Position numbers and translations under genes: made by a program
Shown here: in pieces, positions 9,123 to 18,292 of the stretch
Layout of the letters: each line of letters opens with the position of its first letter
How positions within the stretch are numbered: the stretch's first letter is position 1
The notes under the pieces: generated by a model
Told to the model about the DNA's origin: nothing
The model's input: only the letters and a program-made list of their open reading frames with translations
Database searches by the model: none
NCBI GenBank assembly: GCA_003225555.1
Contig: QIAM01000014.1
Coordinates: 51,961-115,960 of the forward strand
Reading direction: 5' to 3'
From: Acidobacteriota bacterium
GTDB taxonomy: Bacteria; Acidobacteriota; Terriglobia; Terriglobales; Acidobacteriaceae
DNA length: 64,000 nucleotides

Positions 9123-9880
9123 CTACTCAGATGGGGCGATTGTTCGAGTGATCGCAGGATTGGGGCGTTTGGCGAGAAAGTCAGGGGATTTTAGTCTCTT
9201 GGGGAGAATGAGCACAGCGGGAATCGCCATGACCAGCACCCGGACATAGAGGTTCGCGCGCAGAACGGGTCGGAAAAAACCTGCGCCCTCGGGTCTTGAA
9301 CTGAGTCGCCAGATGACCCACTCCTCCCAAACCGTGGTGAGCGTAACGCTCGCGAGCAAAGCGAGAAAAATGGCTGCCAACTTGGTAATCCAATAAGCCA
9401 GGAGTTGATGAGTCCTGATGTTTTCCTGGCCGCCAATGAAGAGAACGCAGCTTGTAAGCAGAGCGCCGGTCATGATCGCGGCAAGGCCGATAGGAGATAT
9501 TCGTGCCAACCATGCCCGAGGAGCCACTTTAACAAGCCTTCGTGATGGCAACCAACCCAGGAGGCAGACTAGCGGTATTCCGATAAGCCAAGTGCCAGCC
9601 CCGCTTGCGATCAGCGCGGCTACGAGCAAGCCCACAAGGCTCGTCAATACATTGCCCAGGAACATTCGCCACGCGGCGCGGAGACGAGGAGGCGTCGCTC
9701 GAAGATGGCGAAGAGCGCCGATTTCACGACCACGGCCAGTACGAGTACGACGATCGATCCGGAAAGAGCAAGCGCCGGCACCATGACCGGCAAAAAAGGA
9801 ACAACGGGCTCGCAGGTAAAGGCTGGGCTTACGACAATCAGCGGAGCTACAAATGCGAGGACGCGGTGACACTTGGGCAT
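9123..9880 (-). pseudogene. Multi-pass membrane protein gene split by a frameshift
   Basis: Two minus-strand frames together read as one membrane protein. The first starts at ATG 9880 (MPKCHRVLAFVAPLIVV) with AAGGTGG seven bases upstream, has two hydrophobic segments, and stops at 9644 after SALFAIFERRLLVSAPRG. The second frame takes over around 9665-9700 (RLRAAWRMFLGNVLTSLVG) and continues through four or five further hydrophobic segments to 9123. A one-base deletion in the ERR/RLRAAW region joins them smoothly. An alternative reading is two overlapping genes, the second starting at ATG 9665, but that ATG has no ribosome binding site. The protein family is not recognised. Sequencing error is possible. 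Confidence 0.55.
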
Positions 9881-10082
9881 ATCGGTGTCCACCTTTACGG
9901 TTTCGGTTGAGCAAGGCACCTTACTAGAACGATTGAGGGTCGAGTCTTGCGCTTCACTTTCACTGATTAGCGCAACCCCATCCCTCTCAGTCACAAGTTT
10001 CCCACGACATAACCTTCGTAATTTTCTTTCAAAGCCACGTCAAGTTCTAATAGAATCACGTACTCCCCCTTGGAATTACAGA

Positions 10083-10289
10083 ATGGATAATCTGGTCTTG
10101 GGCCTTCTTCTACAAGTGTTTCTGGCATTGGGAGTGGCAGGACTTCTCTGGCCGGACAAACTAATGCCGCTGTTTGGCGTATTGCTGTTTCCCTGGCGCG
10201 CAAGCTATCGCCTGATTCGCGCCCACGGCGTTGTCGCTATCGGAGCCTATCTGATCGTTCTCGGCAAACTACTGGTCTTTGGTCATTGA
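10083..10289 (+). CDS. Small hypothetical membrane protein
   Basis: 68-residue protein, MDNLVLGLLLQVFLALGVAG at the start, with a hydrophobic segment at about 3-20 and a second at about 48-66 (VVAIGAYLIVLGKLLVFG), separated by a short loop containing LLWPDKL and FPWRASYRLIRAHG. The two-helix layout with conserved-looking charged loop supports a real gene, though the ribosome binding site is weak (GGA eight to nine bases upstream). It stands alone between the frameshifted membrane gene and the convergent PAP2 gene. No family is recognised. Confidence 0.55.
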   Translation: MDNLVLGLLLQVFLALGVAGLLWPDKLMPLFGVLLFPWRASYRLIRAHGVVAIGAYLIVLGKLLVFGH

Positions 10290-10398
10290 GATCTTTGGTC
10301 GTTGAATCCGGGCTGCCGACCACAAGCCTAGAACCGAACAGACGCGCAGGACAAAATCAAATAACGCCATCTCCCCTGTGATGATTGAGCGGCTGTGT

Positions 10399-11232
10399 TC
10401 ATCGTGGACGCAGCACTTGATAGCGTGTAATGGTGTAGCCCAGGGCGGCGCCGAGAAACACGTCCGACGGAAAATGGGCACTCGTGGTTACGCGAGAGAA
10501 GCTAACAGCCGTTGCGAAACCGTACGCGAGCCAGGGCACCCAGCGGTGGTTGTGATACCGGCAGGCGATGACAGTCGCGACTGAAAAAACCCCGGCGGCG
10601 TGTCCGGATGGGAAGGCGCTGCCCTTGAAGGGAGACTTGCCGCCGCTAAAGAACGTGTCGTTAAAAGACCCTTGGGGCGCAACATCTGAAGGCCGTTTTC
10701 TGCGCGTAATCGCCTTGACCGCAAGGTCGACGACGGCGCTGTCGGCATAGGCCTCTCCGGCCAGTAATGCCGTACCCACCTGGTACGAGTCATGCCGAAG
10801 ATAGCCCGCAACCATAAGGGAGGCGGGAACGATCACCACCTCTGCAGCGGTGATCGGAGCATCGAAAACGTCGTTGATGTCGTCCAAGTTCCTGGCATGA
10901 GATTGGAAATAGGGCATCGTGTGCGGGTCGGCGACTATGAGTCCCGCCGTTCCGCCTACAACGGCGAGAGTGGGTAACCAGTAGCGCCCTTTCGCCAATT
11001 GGGTTGGAAACAGCCAAATGCCCTTTTGATCATGGAGAAAGTCCTTTGGCAAAGAGCGCCACGAAACTTCCCGGTCCGAGCCCGGGTCATTGCGATGCTT
11101 TCGTCGGGAGACTTCAGATGGACTATCGGGCAAACGAGCAGTGTCGTCTTGCGCACAGGCCCAGTTTGGGGAACTCCAACTGCAAGCACAAAAGATGAAT
11201 ACAAATAACCACAGCTGTTTTCTCGGATTCAT
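10399..11232 (-). CDS. Secreted PAP2-family phosphatase
   Basis: 277-residue protein with signal peptide (WLFVFIFCACSWSSPNWACA). The three phosphatidic acid phosphatase type 2 motifs are present in order: KAITRRKRP, then FPSGHA, then SRVTTSAHFPSDVFLG, supplying the catalytic His residues and the surrounding Lys/Arg. Such enzymes dephosphorylate lipid phosphates such as undecaprenyl pyrophosphate or phosphatidic acid at the outer face of the membrane. Start ATG 11232 is chosen in front of the basic n-region (MNPRKQ); a GTG 18 bases earlier is possible. The substrate is not determinable. It follows recQ on the same strand about 98 bases downstream. Confidence 0.86.
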   Translation of the reverse strand: MNPRKQLWLFVFIFCACSWSSPNWACAQDDTARLPDSPSEVSRRKHRNDPGSDREVSWRSLPKDFLHDQKGIWLFPTQLAKGRYWLPTLAVVGGTAGLIVADPHTMPYFQSHARNLDDINDVFDAPITAAEVVIVPASLMVAGYLRHDSYQVGTALLAGEAYADSAVVDLAVKAITRRKRPSDVAPQGSFNDTFFSGGKSPFKGSAFPSGHAAGVFSVATVIACRYHNHRWVPWLAYGFATAVSFSRVTTSAHFPSDVFLGAALGYTITRYQVLRPR

Positions 11233-11330
11233 TGAAGTTCTTTGATGCACTTTTCGGCCGTCGGGAAGCCATAGCAGCCGCAGCCGTGGGGAAGAAGAAG
11301 GCGCTCCAGAACATCTTTATCAGATGGCCT

Positions 11331-13244
11331 TTACGCTGGAATGGCGGCGCTATTCTGCTTCTGCTCTCGTCGCAGACGCGCGACCACCAGGCGAATCTCG
11401 TCATAGGTGACCTCAGGTGGGACAGCGTCTTTCAGTACCTTCAGCCGTTCCACCCCATGTTGGGCGCAGGCTGCCTCGATAACTGCCAGCTTGTTTCTGT
11501 CGACCCACTCCGGGTTGAATTCGAGCGCTCCACGTTCGACGAGGTTGGCAACGGCGTTCACGACGGTTTGGATCTGGCGTCCGCGGGCCTTCGCAATCTC
11601 CTCGAAGGTGAGTCCCTCTCTGACGAGTCGCAGAGTTTCCAGAGCCGGAGCCGTCTTACGTTCCGGCAGGGCGCCGGCACGGGCGCCTTCGCGATACCGC
11701 TGCAGAGCGGCGAGAATTTGATTGCCGTACGTGTCCGCCTTGCGTTGGCCGATGCCGGTGATGGTCCGCAGCCCTCCGATCGATGATGGCTGCACGCGGC
11801 AAATCTCCTCGAGAGTTGTGTCATGCAGAATGACGAAGGCTGCCACATTCTGTTCTCGCGCCGTAGTCCGGCGCCACTCGCGAAGGTACTCGCGCAAATC
11901 GGGATCGACATCCCTGACGGCGGTAGCCACCGGCACGGTGTGAGGTCGTAACGGCGCATCTGCTGTAGCTTTGTCGGACGCAAATCTGCGCGACGCGAGC
12001 CTCGCCGTTGCAGCCGGCGCCGCCAGCCATTCGGGGATGCTGCCGCACACGTCGCAGGCGTTACACGACGTCCACTTCGGAGTCTCGCCAAAGTGAGTGC
12101 AAATCTGGTGATGGCGGCAGCCGCGGGCATCCACGAACGCACGGATTTTGTGATAGCGCTGCCAGGCGCGGTCACGTTCGGCAGCGTCGGTAATCTGGTT
12201 GGCGAAGAAGCCCAGCAATCCAGCATCGCGCTTCTGCCAGAGCAGAATACAGTGCGCAGGATTTCCGTCCCGACCGGCTCGGCCTGCCTCCTGGTAATAC
12301 TGTTCAATCGACTTAGGGAGCGCCAGGTGGATCACGGCTCGCACCGTCGGTTTGTTAATCCCCAGACCAAACGCGATAGTCCCAACCAGCACGCGCACTT
12401 CGTCGGACATCCAGCGTTCCTGGTTGCGGCGGCGGTCGGCGTTGTCCATCTTCGCGTGGTAGCCGACGGCGGCGATACCTTGATCTTCGAGAAAATCAAC
12501 GGTTTCTTCAACCTTGTTGATCGTGGGGGCGTAGACGATGACACTGCCGTCGCTGTGGTTGCGCAGGGCATTCCCCAGCAGCTCGGGCTGCTCCCACGCA
12601 TCGCATTCGCGGACCAGGTAGTGCAGGTTGGCGCGGTGAAAGCTGGCAATGTATTTGTCGGCGTCGCGCAACTGGAGCTGCGTCAAAATGTCGTGCCGCA
12701 CGGGGCGGGTAGCGCTCGCCGTAAATGCTGCGATCGGGTGGTCGGGAAACTTTGTGTGCAAGCAATTCAGCTTCCGGTATTCGGGGCGGAACTCGTGTCC
12801 CCATTCAGAGATGCAATGGGCTTCGTCTATGGCAAAGAACTCGATGGGCACGTGGAGCAGCCAGCCCAGCGTTTCGCCACGCGCCAGACGTTCAGGCGAC
12901 AGATAAAGCAGCCGGTAGGCGCCGTCGCGCGCCTGCCGCATCACGTTCGATTGCTGCTCGTCATTGAGCGAACTATTGAGCACGGCCGCGGGGATTCCCA
13001 TCTGGGCTAACTGCGAGGCTTGGTCCTGCATGAGCGCGATTAGGGGAGAGATGACTACGGCGGTGCGGCCCGAGATCACGGCGGGCAGCTGGTAGCAAAG
13101 AGATTTACCGCCACCCGTGGGCATGACCACGCAGGTGTCATGGCCGTTGAGCAAGCTGCGAACGATTTTCTCCTGCAAGGGACGGAACGAACTGTATCCC
13201 CAGTAGCGGCGGAGTGGGGTCAGCAAGTCCGTTTCTGGGGCCAT
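11331..13244 (-). CDS. recQ: ATP-dependent DNA helicase RecQ
   Basis: 3'-5' DNA helicase of recombination and replication-fork repair, 637 residues. Domains in order: RecA-like core with Walker A TGGGKS (43-48), DEAH box at 140-143 (AIDEAHCISEWGHEFRPEY), helicase C half with the RAGRDG motif, the RecQ zinc-binding region (HHQICTHFGE...CNACDVC) and an HRDC domain around 430-500. After HRDC comes a winged-helix-like segment (LRLVREGLTFEEIAKARGRQ) found in many longer RecQ proteins. Start ATG 13244 directly precedes conserved sequence. It reads as a complete, ordinary RecQ. Confidence 0.96.
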   Translation of the reverse strand: MAPETDLLTPLRRYWGYSSFRPLQEKIVRSLLNGHDTCVVMPTGGGKSLCYQLPAVISGRTAVVISPLIALMQDQASQLAQMGIPAAVLNSSLNDEQQSNVMRQARDGAYRLLYLSPERLARGETLGWLLHVPIEFFAIDEAHCISEWGHEFRPEYRKLNCLHTKFPDHPIAAFTASATRPVRHDILTQLQLRDADKYIASFHRANLHYLVRECDAWEQPELLGNALRNHSDGSVIVYAPTINKVEETVDFLEDQGIAAVGYHAKMDNADRRRNQERWMSDEVRVLVGTIAFGLGINKPTVRAVIHLALPKSIEQYYQEAGRAGRDGNPAHCILLWQKRDAGLLGFFANQITDAAERDRAWQRYHKIRAFVDARGCRHHQICTHFGETPKWTSCNACDVCGSIPEWLAAPAATARLASRRFASDKATADAPLRPHTVPVATAVRDVDPDLREYLREWRRTTAREQNVAAFVILHDTTLEEICRVQPSSIGGLRTITGIGQRKADTYGNQILAALQRYREGARAGALPERKTAPALETLRLVREGLTFEEIAKARGRQIQTVVNAVANLVERGALEFNPEWVDRNKLAVIEAACAQHGVERLKVLKDAVPPEVTYDEIRLVVARLRREQKQNSAAIPA

Positions 13245-13390
13245 GAAGGCAGTATAAGTGACGCGGGGACTGAGGCGGGCTGGGTGGGGGTCTCAGCGCG
13301 AATGCTGCTCCCGAAGTGGGAAGGCGGCGGGGCTAAAGTGTGTAGTGGCGGAGACAGTCTGCTGAACAACTCGACCTGCGACTCTGTTTT

Positions 13391-13456
13391 GAAAGGGCGC
13401 GGCTTGAAGCCGCGCCGTAAGCGCCGCAAAATCAATCACGGCTTTAGCCGCTGAGG
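13391..13456. repeat. Palindromic repeat family A, copy 1
   Basis: gaaagggcgcggcttgaagc followed by cgcgcc forms a hairpin (GGCGCGGCTT/AAGCCGCGCC), and a second small palindrome ggctttagcc ends the unit just before gctgagg. A second copy with the same two hairpins and same ending lies at 55916-55982. The gap 13245-13600 upstream of recQ holds this copy and a family B repeat and nothing I can support as a gene. Confidence 0.8.
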
Positions 13457-13552
13457 TAATATGCGTTCGGCAAAGTGAGTTTTTCAGCAAACTGTGAGGG
13501 CCATTTGACGATCTTGAATAGGGGAGCTAGTGGATGCCGTTACGATGCGCGC

Positions 13553-13599
13553 GAGATCCTTCACTCCGCCTGAAAAACGGCTGCGTTCAGGATGACGCC
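13553..13599. repeat. Dispersed repeat family B, copy 2
   Basis: 47-base unit gagatccttcactccgcctg ... caggatgacgcc, matching the copies at 1126-1173 and 32379-32425. It lies directly against the 3' end of the CPBP protease gene, about two bases after its stop codon on the minus strand. Confidence 0.8.
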
Positions 13600-13600
13600 T

Positions 13601-14545
13601 TCAAAAATATTCTGTCTTTCGGTGCGTACGTTCAAACAGAATCGCTGTTGCGCCGATCACCACGAAGCACAGGACGCTGCCTTCCGGACCGACCGTTCCG
13701 CCCGTTAGCCACGTCGGGCCGGAAAAGGATGACTGGAGCAAGTGTCCCGGGAAGACGATGCCGCTATCAGGGACGGAATAAAAGAATGTCTCTCCCCAAT
13801 CCCAAGCTGCGTGAAAGCCCAGGGCAAACCACAGATTGCCTGTGCGCCGCAGTGTCAGGCAAAAGAACAGACCAATGAAAACCACAGCCAACAGCCCAAG
13901 CCGGGATTCCCCTTCGTTCCTGAGGTGCATCAGTCCGAACACACAGGAGAGCGCCAAGGCAGCCGGCCAAAACCCGATGCCTCGCGCCAGGGTGAACTGT
14001 GTGTAACCACGCACCAGAAACTCCTCGAACAGTGCGACCAGGAGGAACATCACGGCCCAGAACGCGGCGAACTTCACGATCCGGGCGCCATGCAGCGCGA
14101 GGTGACCGAAAGTGAAAGCGTGCAAGCCGTACAAAGCAACCAGTAATAGACTGATCGCGGCGAATCCCCACACGGTTCCCACCCAGAAAAGCTTGCCGAA
14201 GGCGCGGCGCACTGCCAGACCGTAGGCTCCCCACGGACGATGCTCGACGCGCGCAAGGATTAGTGCCGGAATCAGGGCCGCTAAAACATCGCCCAGTTCC
14301 TCCACCATCATCGACCACAGCCAGCTTGCCGAACCAAAGTGCCACCAATCTGCCCACACGCTGGCAAGCCCCCACAGCGGGAAGAACATGGCCACGTAAA
14401 ACGCAAATCCCCAGCCGGGACGCAGGCCATCGGGGCCGAAGAAGAGGGCGTGAGCGTAGGACGGCTGGGCGATGGCAGCGAAGTTCGGTTCCACGCCCGG
14501 GCCAGGCGGCGATCCAGATTCAGTGCTGTCGTGAAGGTCGTCCAT
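13601..14545 (-). CDS. CPBP family intramembrane metalloprotease (CAAX/Abi type)
   Basis: 314-residue membrane protein. The CPBP (Abi) catalytic motifs are present: FEEFLVRGYTQF (EExxxR), then CVFGLMHLRNEG with the first His, then ALGFHAAWDWGETF with the second. Six to eight hydrophobic segments surround them. Members cleave within membranes, and some serve in prenyl-protein maturation or bacteriocin self-immunity; nothing here tells the substrate. ATG 14545 has a run of G (ggggggaac) about ten bases upstream. The N-terminal ~45 residues are soluble and low complexity. Confidence 0.88.
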   Translation of the reverse strand: MDDLHDSTESGSPPGPGVEPNFAAIAQPSYAHALFFGPDGLRPGWGFAFYVAMFFPLWGLASVWADWWHFGSASWLWSMMVEELGDVLAALIPALILARVEHRPWGAYGLAVRRAFGKLFWVGTVWGFAAISLLLVALYGLHAFTFGHLALHGARIVKFAAFWAVMFLLVALFEEFLVRGYTQFTLARGIGFWPAALALSCVFGLMHLRNEGESRLGLLAVVFIGLFFCLTLRRTGNLWFALGFHAAWDWGETFFYSVPDSGIVFPGHLLQSSFSGPTWLTGGTVGPEGSVLCFVVIGATAILFERTHRKTEYF

Positions 14546-14600
14546 TGCAGAAGTTCCCCCCTAGGGGGCTGCGACATGGTAAAACACTCGGCTCGACCTT

Positions 14601-15869
14601 ATGCGCGGATATTTCACCCGTGAACGCTTTGGACGTCCGCAATTCCTTGCGGGACTGCTGCTGCTGGCATTTCTGGCGCAGGTGCTTTGGCTGGTGCATG
14701 CAGAGTTGCGGGCGGCGAACGGTCCCGATGGGCTGGAAGCAGTTCGCATTCGCGAGGGTTGGAAGCAGTGGCACGGGGGCGGCATAGCGGGCGCTCCGTT
14801 AGCCGATGTAGCGACGAATATCGGTTTCAGCGGGAACGACGCCCCCGCCATGCAACCGGAGATGGTTCCCGGCCGCGACAAAGACGGATTCGACACGGAA
14901 CACTCATCCCTGCTCTACCTCGCGTCCGCCGCCCCTTTGCTGATATTGCCGCAGCGCGGGCTGGAAAGCGCAGCCGCCGGCTACTGGGAATGGCTTCCCC
15001 GGTTGCCATTTCTGGCGTGCGGAGTATTTCTGGGCGCGTCGTTGTGGTATGTCGCGCGGCGGCTCTGCGGTAACACCGGAGGATACGTCGCGCTCACGTT
15101 TTACTGTTTTTCACCCGCAATGATCCAGGCGAGTTCAGTTTGGCATACTGAACCTGAAATCGTTGCCGCGTGGGGAGCCTTCGGCACCATCTTCACCGCA
15201 ATCGCCGTCGCCCACACGTTGTACGCGCCGCGTGAAGTGGTGCTATGGAACTGGCGGCGCATCGTGCTGCTGGGAACCTCGCTGGCGATCGCGGTTGGTT
15301 CGCAATTTTCGATGATCGTCGTTGTGCCGCTGGCGCTGGCATTTCTGCTCTACGTAGCGCCCGTTCGGCGCCGGGCAGCACTTGCGATCTGGATGGCGGC
15401 GTGTGCCGTACTCTTCGTGCTGCTCTTTGCGATTTACTTCTTCAATCCGCACGCCTTCGCCGAGAGCATGCGCCACGCCACATTTTGGGGAGCTACCTGG
15501 CGCGGCTTCACCGTGCTGGGCGTCTACAGGCAGGTTGCCGCGCAAATTGGACGCGCATGTCCGGCGCTGTTGTTGGCACTCCCGGTGGCGATTGCAACTT
15601 ATGCGGCGTGGCCGCGCACACGCTACTTCGGCAATACCGCGCCCCTCCTGCTGGCGGTGCTGTTCGTCATTCTGGGCATGGCGCATCCGCATGAGGCCGG
15701 CACAGGATTTCTTCTCGAGGCTATTCCGTTTCTGTTCATCTTCGTGTCCGGCGTTCTCGCCGATCTGATGGAGACGCAGTATCGTCCGCTGGTGACGGCG
15801 AGTGTCTTCGGTATGCTGCTGGCATACGCCGTGTGGAGTGTGCTGCAACTGGCAAAGGTGAAAGGCTGA
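14601..15869 (+). CDS. Multi-pass membrane protein, possible GT39-like transferase
   Basis: 422-residue protein with about ten hydrophobic segments. The N-terminal segment LLLLAFLAQVLWLVHAEL is followed by a long loop (about 40-105) containing GFSGNDAPAMQPEMVPGRDKD and DTEHSSLLYLASAAPLL, where the arrangement (acidic loop then helix) recalls GT39/PMT-like transferases. However, no clear DE/DD catalytic motif is seen, so the assignment is tentative. ATG 14601 follows a short divergent gap from the CPBP gene. It ends well before the ECF sigma gene. Function unknown. Confidence 0.68.
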   Translation: MRGYFTRERFGRPQFLAGLLLLAFLAQVLWLVHAELRAANGPDGLEAVRIREGWKQWHGGGIAGAPLADVATNIGFSGNDAPAMQPEMVPGRDKDGFDTEHSSLLYLASAAPLLILPQRGLESAAAGYWEWLPRLPFLACGVFLGASLWYVARRLCGNTGGYVALTFYCFSPAMIQASSVWHTEPEIVAAWGAFGTIFTAIAVAHTLYAPREVVLWNWRRIVLLGTSLAIAVGSQFSMIVVVPLALAFLLYVAPVRRRAALAIWMAACAVLFVLLFAIYFFNPHAFAESMRHATFWGATWRGFTVLGVYRQVAAQIGRACPALLLALPVAIATYAAWPRTRYFGNTAPLLLAVLFVILGMAHPHEAGTGFLLEAIPFLFIFVSGVLADLMETQYRPLVTASVFGMLLAYAVWSVLQLAKVKG

Positions 15870-16005
15870 CCAAGTCGCTCAGGGCTGGTTGCCAGGCCAT
15901 TCTGTGAAGAAGGCCTCCTCGCCAAATTCTCTGGAACCATTCCGCTTCCTGCTGCGAATACATAATGAAAGCTCAGCCGTCCAAGTCCTCAAGCAGCCAG
16001 CGAGC

Positions 16006-16626
16006 ATGGACAACCTTGAACATCGTTCTGATGCCGAACTCCTGCGGCTCGCCCTGGCTGGGGAAGAAAGCGCATTTCTTCTGCTGTATGAAAGGCTGAA
16101 GGGGGGAGTTTTCCGGTACGCCTTCTATATGACGAACTCCAAGCCCGCGGCTGAAGAGGTTATACAAGAAGTCTTCATCGCGCTTCTTGAGAGTGGAAAA
16201 CGTTACCGGGAGACTCAGGGGAATGTCGCGGCGTTCGTATTCGGGATGGCGCGCAACTTCGTCCGGCGGGTGGAACGCCGCGAGAGCGCTTACCAGCCGC
16301 TTCCAGCTGATGAGACGGTGGAGAAGTTGTCCAGAAGACTTGCGTCGGAGCCTGAGATCTTGCCGGAGCAGATGATTCGAGGCGAACTGGTGGAAAGTGT
16401 TCGCGCTGCCATCGCCTCTCTGCCCGAACACTATCGCCAAGTGGTGGTGCTTTGCGATCTGTGTGAGCTGTCCTATGCCGAAGCAGCTTCGCGCTTGGAG
16501 TGTGCGGTGGGGACGGTCCGGTCGCGTCTCAATCGAGGACATGCCCTGCTCTCACAAAAACTGAAGACCGCCGGGACTCCCCAGACTGAGTTCCCCATCA
16601 CAGGCACCGAGGGATGCCTCATATGA
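16006..16626 (+). CDS. ECF-type RNA polymerase sigma factor
   Basis: 206-residue sigma-70 family factor of the extracytoplasmic function type. Region 2 is SDAELLRLALAGEESAFLLL through EEVIQEVFIALLE and the -10-reading segment RNFVRRVERRE; region 4 is SLPEHYRQVVVLCDLCELSY through AVGTVRSRLNRGHALL with a clear helix-turn-helix. Start ATG 16006 (MDNLEHRSDAE) begins the conserved part. The stop overlaps the ATG of the next gene (ATGA), an anti-sigma factor, so the two are translationally coupled, as is usual for ECF/anti-sigma pairs. Target promoters are unknown; autoregulation is likely. Confidence 0.93.
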   Translation: MDNLEHRSDAELLRLALAGEESAFLLLYERLKGGVFRYAFYMTNSKPAAEEVIQEVFIALLESGKRYRETQGNVAAFVFGMARNFVRRVERRESAYQPLPADETVEKLSRRLASEPEILPEQMIRGELVESVRAAIASLPEHYRQVVVLCDLCELSYAEAASRLECAVGTVRSRLNRGHALLSQKLKTAGTPQTEFPITGTEGCLI

Positions 16627-17357
16627 CTTGCACTGAACTTCGTTCTCATCTTGAAGAGCTGGCATCCGCCACGTCCCGGGACCATGAGTATGCTACCGAG
16701 GCTGCGGAGCATATCCGGATCTGTGAGGAATGCAGCCGTTTCGCCGGGGAACAGACTGAGGTAAGAGGTCTCTTGAACCTGGTCCGGGATGCTGCTCCTC
16801 AGATCGCTCCCTCGCTGGATTCAGCGATGCTGGCTAACTTCCGCAAACGTGTCGAGCGGGCTCCGGTTTCTGGTGTGGTGGCGTTTCGCAGGGTATCGGC
16901 GTCCTTATTTTGGCGCGGTGCCATCGCAGCCGTGATTCTGCTTGTCGTGATGCTGCCTTGGGCGTACCGAAGACGCGACACAGCGAAACACTCGCTACCG
17001 ACTGTTGACGTGGCCGCACCGTCTCAGCCGACGCTCGTGGAGAACTCGGCTTCTAACTTTGTGAAAGAGAAGAGTCCGGCGAAGGGCTTGCTTCCGCACC
17101 GTGCCAGGCGCAAGTCGCGCCCTGCTGCAGCGGCAGTCCCGGCCGCAGCTGCATCGACTCAATTTCCGGCCGAGTTCGACCGCCTGATGTACTGCGATCC
17201 GTTGAGTTGTGCGGGGACCATGGAGGTTATCCGCTTGCAACTACCAACCGGCGTACGGGGCCGCGCATCAGCGCGGCAGCAATCGCAGGGAATCGTCTAC
17301 GCCGACGTTGTCATCGGCTCCGACGGTGTGGCTCGTGGCATTCGCTTTGTGGAATGA
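16623..17357 (+). CDS. Zinc-finger anti-sigma factor with periplasmic domain
   Basis: 244-residue partner of the upstream ECF factor. The cytoplasmic N-terminus carries the anti-sigma zinc-binding signature HIRICEECSRFAG (HxxxCxxC) at about 35-47. One membrane segment follows (FWRGAIAAVILLVVMLPWAY, about 96-115). The periplasmic part has a basic Ala/Pro-rich linker, then ends VYADVVIGSDGVARGIRFVE, a small domain resembling TonB C-terminal-like ends of acidobacterial regulators. I prefer ATG 16623 because it overlaps the sigma stop codon; an ATG three codons earlier is possible. Release of the sigma factor would follow an envelope signal, which cannot be named from sequence. Confidence 0.77.
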   Translation: MTCTELRSHLEELASATSRDHEYATEAAEHIRICEECSRFAGEQTEVRGLLNLVRDAAPQIAPSLDSAMLANFRKRVERAPVSGVVAFRRVSASLFWRGAIAAVILLVVMLPWAYRRRDTAKHSLPTVDVAAPSQPTLVENSASNFVKEKSPAKGLLPHRARRKSRPAAAAVPAAAASTQFPAEFDRLMYCDPLSCAGTMEVIRLQLPTGVRGRASARQQSQGIVYADVVIGSDGVARGIRFVE

Positions 17358-17381
17358 AGTCAATTTCTGGAGGAAACCAGT

Positions 17382-18281
17382 ATGCAGTGGAGATTCAAAA
17401 GCCTTGTCCTGATGAGTATTACTGTATTTCTTGGCAGCTTAACCGCGCAGACGTTGCCCGAGGAGTCGGGCGAATTTCATCTTCCGTTGCCCCCACCCGT
17501 GGGCATGCAAGCGAAAACTACCATGGGTCTTCACATGGACAACATGGAGGCGGCGCCGGTTAAAGGCTCACCGTTCTGCGCCAACGTCTCCACGGAGCAC
17601 ACGCAGACGTTCGCCGATGGCAATCGCATCCATACCGCCCACGAGGCAACGCTGTGCCGCGACAGTGAAGGACGCACGCGGCGCGAGGCTGAACTCGATC
17701 TGATGGGCGCTGTGCCGCAAACCTCGTCGCACAAGATGATTACGATCGTCGATCCGGTCGCAGGTTTCCGCTATGTGCTCGACACAAAAGACAAGGTCGC
17801 GCGCAAAATGCCGATTCTGCCTCACGTGGGCGCAGCCGGGAAACCTGGGGAAGCTGCCAAACTCGAGGCCGAGGACACCTTTTTCTACACCGAGGGCGGC
17901 AGGTCGTCTGGCCACGTGTTCATGAGGAAGATTGGGCCTAGCGCGAATGGGCCGGAGCCGTCGACCGAGAATCTGGGTGATCAAACTATCGGCGGGCTGC
18001 ATGCCACGGGCACGCGCATTATCACCACGATTGCTGCGGGCAGCATGGGGAATGAGCAACCCATCCTGGTGACTTCAGAGAATTGGTACTCATCAGAACT
18101 CAAGGCAACGGTCATGACTAAGCACGTCGATCCCTGGGCGGGAGAATTGAAAACTCAGTTTACGAATGTGAATACATCGGAACCCGACCGGACCATGTTC
18201 ACAGTGCCCAGCGATTACAAGGTTGTGGATGAGAAGATGGGCCCGTTTGTTGTGAGGATGTCCGCCAAGGCTCCGATGTAG
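17382..18281 (+). CDS. Secreted protein of unknown function, third gene of the ECF cassette
   Basis: 299-residue protein with signal peptide (LVLMSITVFLGSLTAQTLP). The mature part is hydrophilic, beta-rich and free of recognisable motifs. It contains HTQTFADGNRIHTAHEATLC followed by RDSEGRTRREAELD, a pattern I associate with conserved secreted proteins of Acidobacteria without known role. GGAGG lies seven bases before ATG 17382, the best ribosome binding site in the cluster. Only 24 bases separate it from the anti-sigma stop, so it is probably co-transcribed and may be a target of, or sensor for, the ECF system. Confidence 0.72.
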   Translation: MQWRFKSLVLMSITVFLGSLTAQTLPEESGEFHLPLPPPVGMQAKTTMGLHMDNMEAAPVKGSPFCANVSTEHTQTFADGNRIHTAHEATLCRDSEGRTRREAELDLMGAVPQTSSHKMITIVDPVAGFRYVLDTKDKVARKMPILPHVGAAGKPGEAAKLEAEDTFFYTEGGRSSGHVFMRKIGPSANGPEPSTENLGDQTIGGLHATGTRIITTIAAGSMGNEQPILVTSENWYSSELKATVMTKHVDPWAGELKTQFTNVNTSEPDRTMFTVPSDYKVVDEKMGPFVVRMSAKAPM

Positions 18282-18292
18282 CGCTACCCGTG

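Noticed and set aside
12093..13010. 305-residue plus-strand frame across recQ
   Set aside because: Antisense to conserved helicase motifs, with no start signal or recognisable domain.
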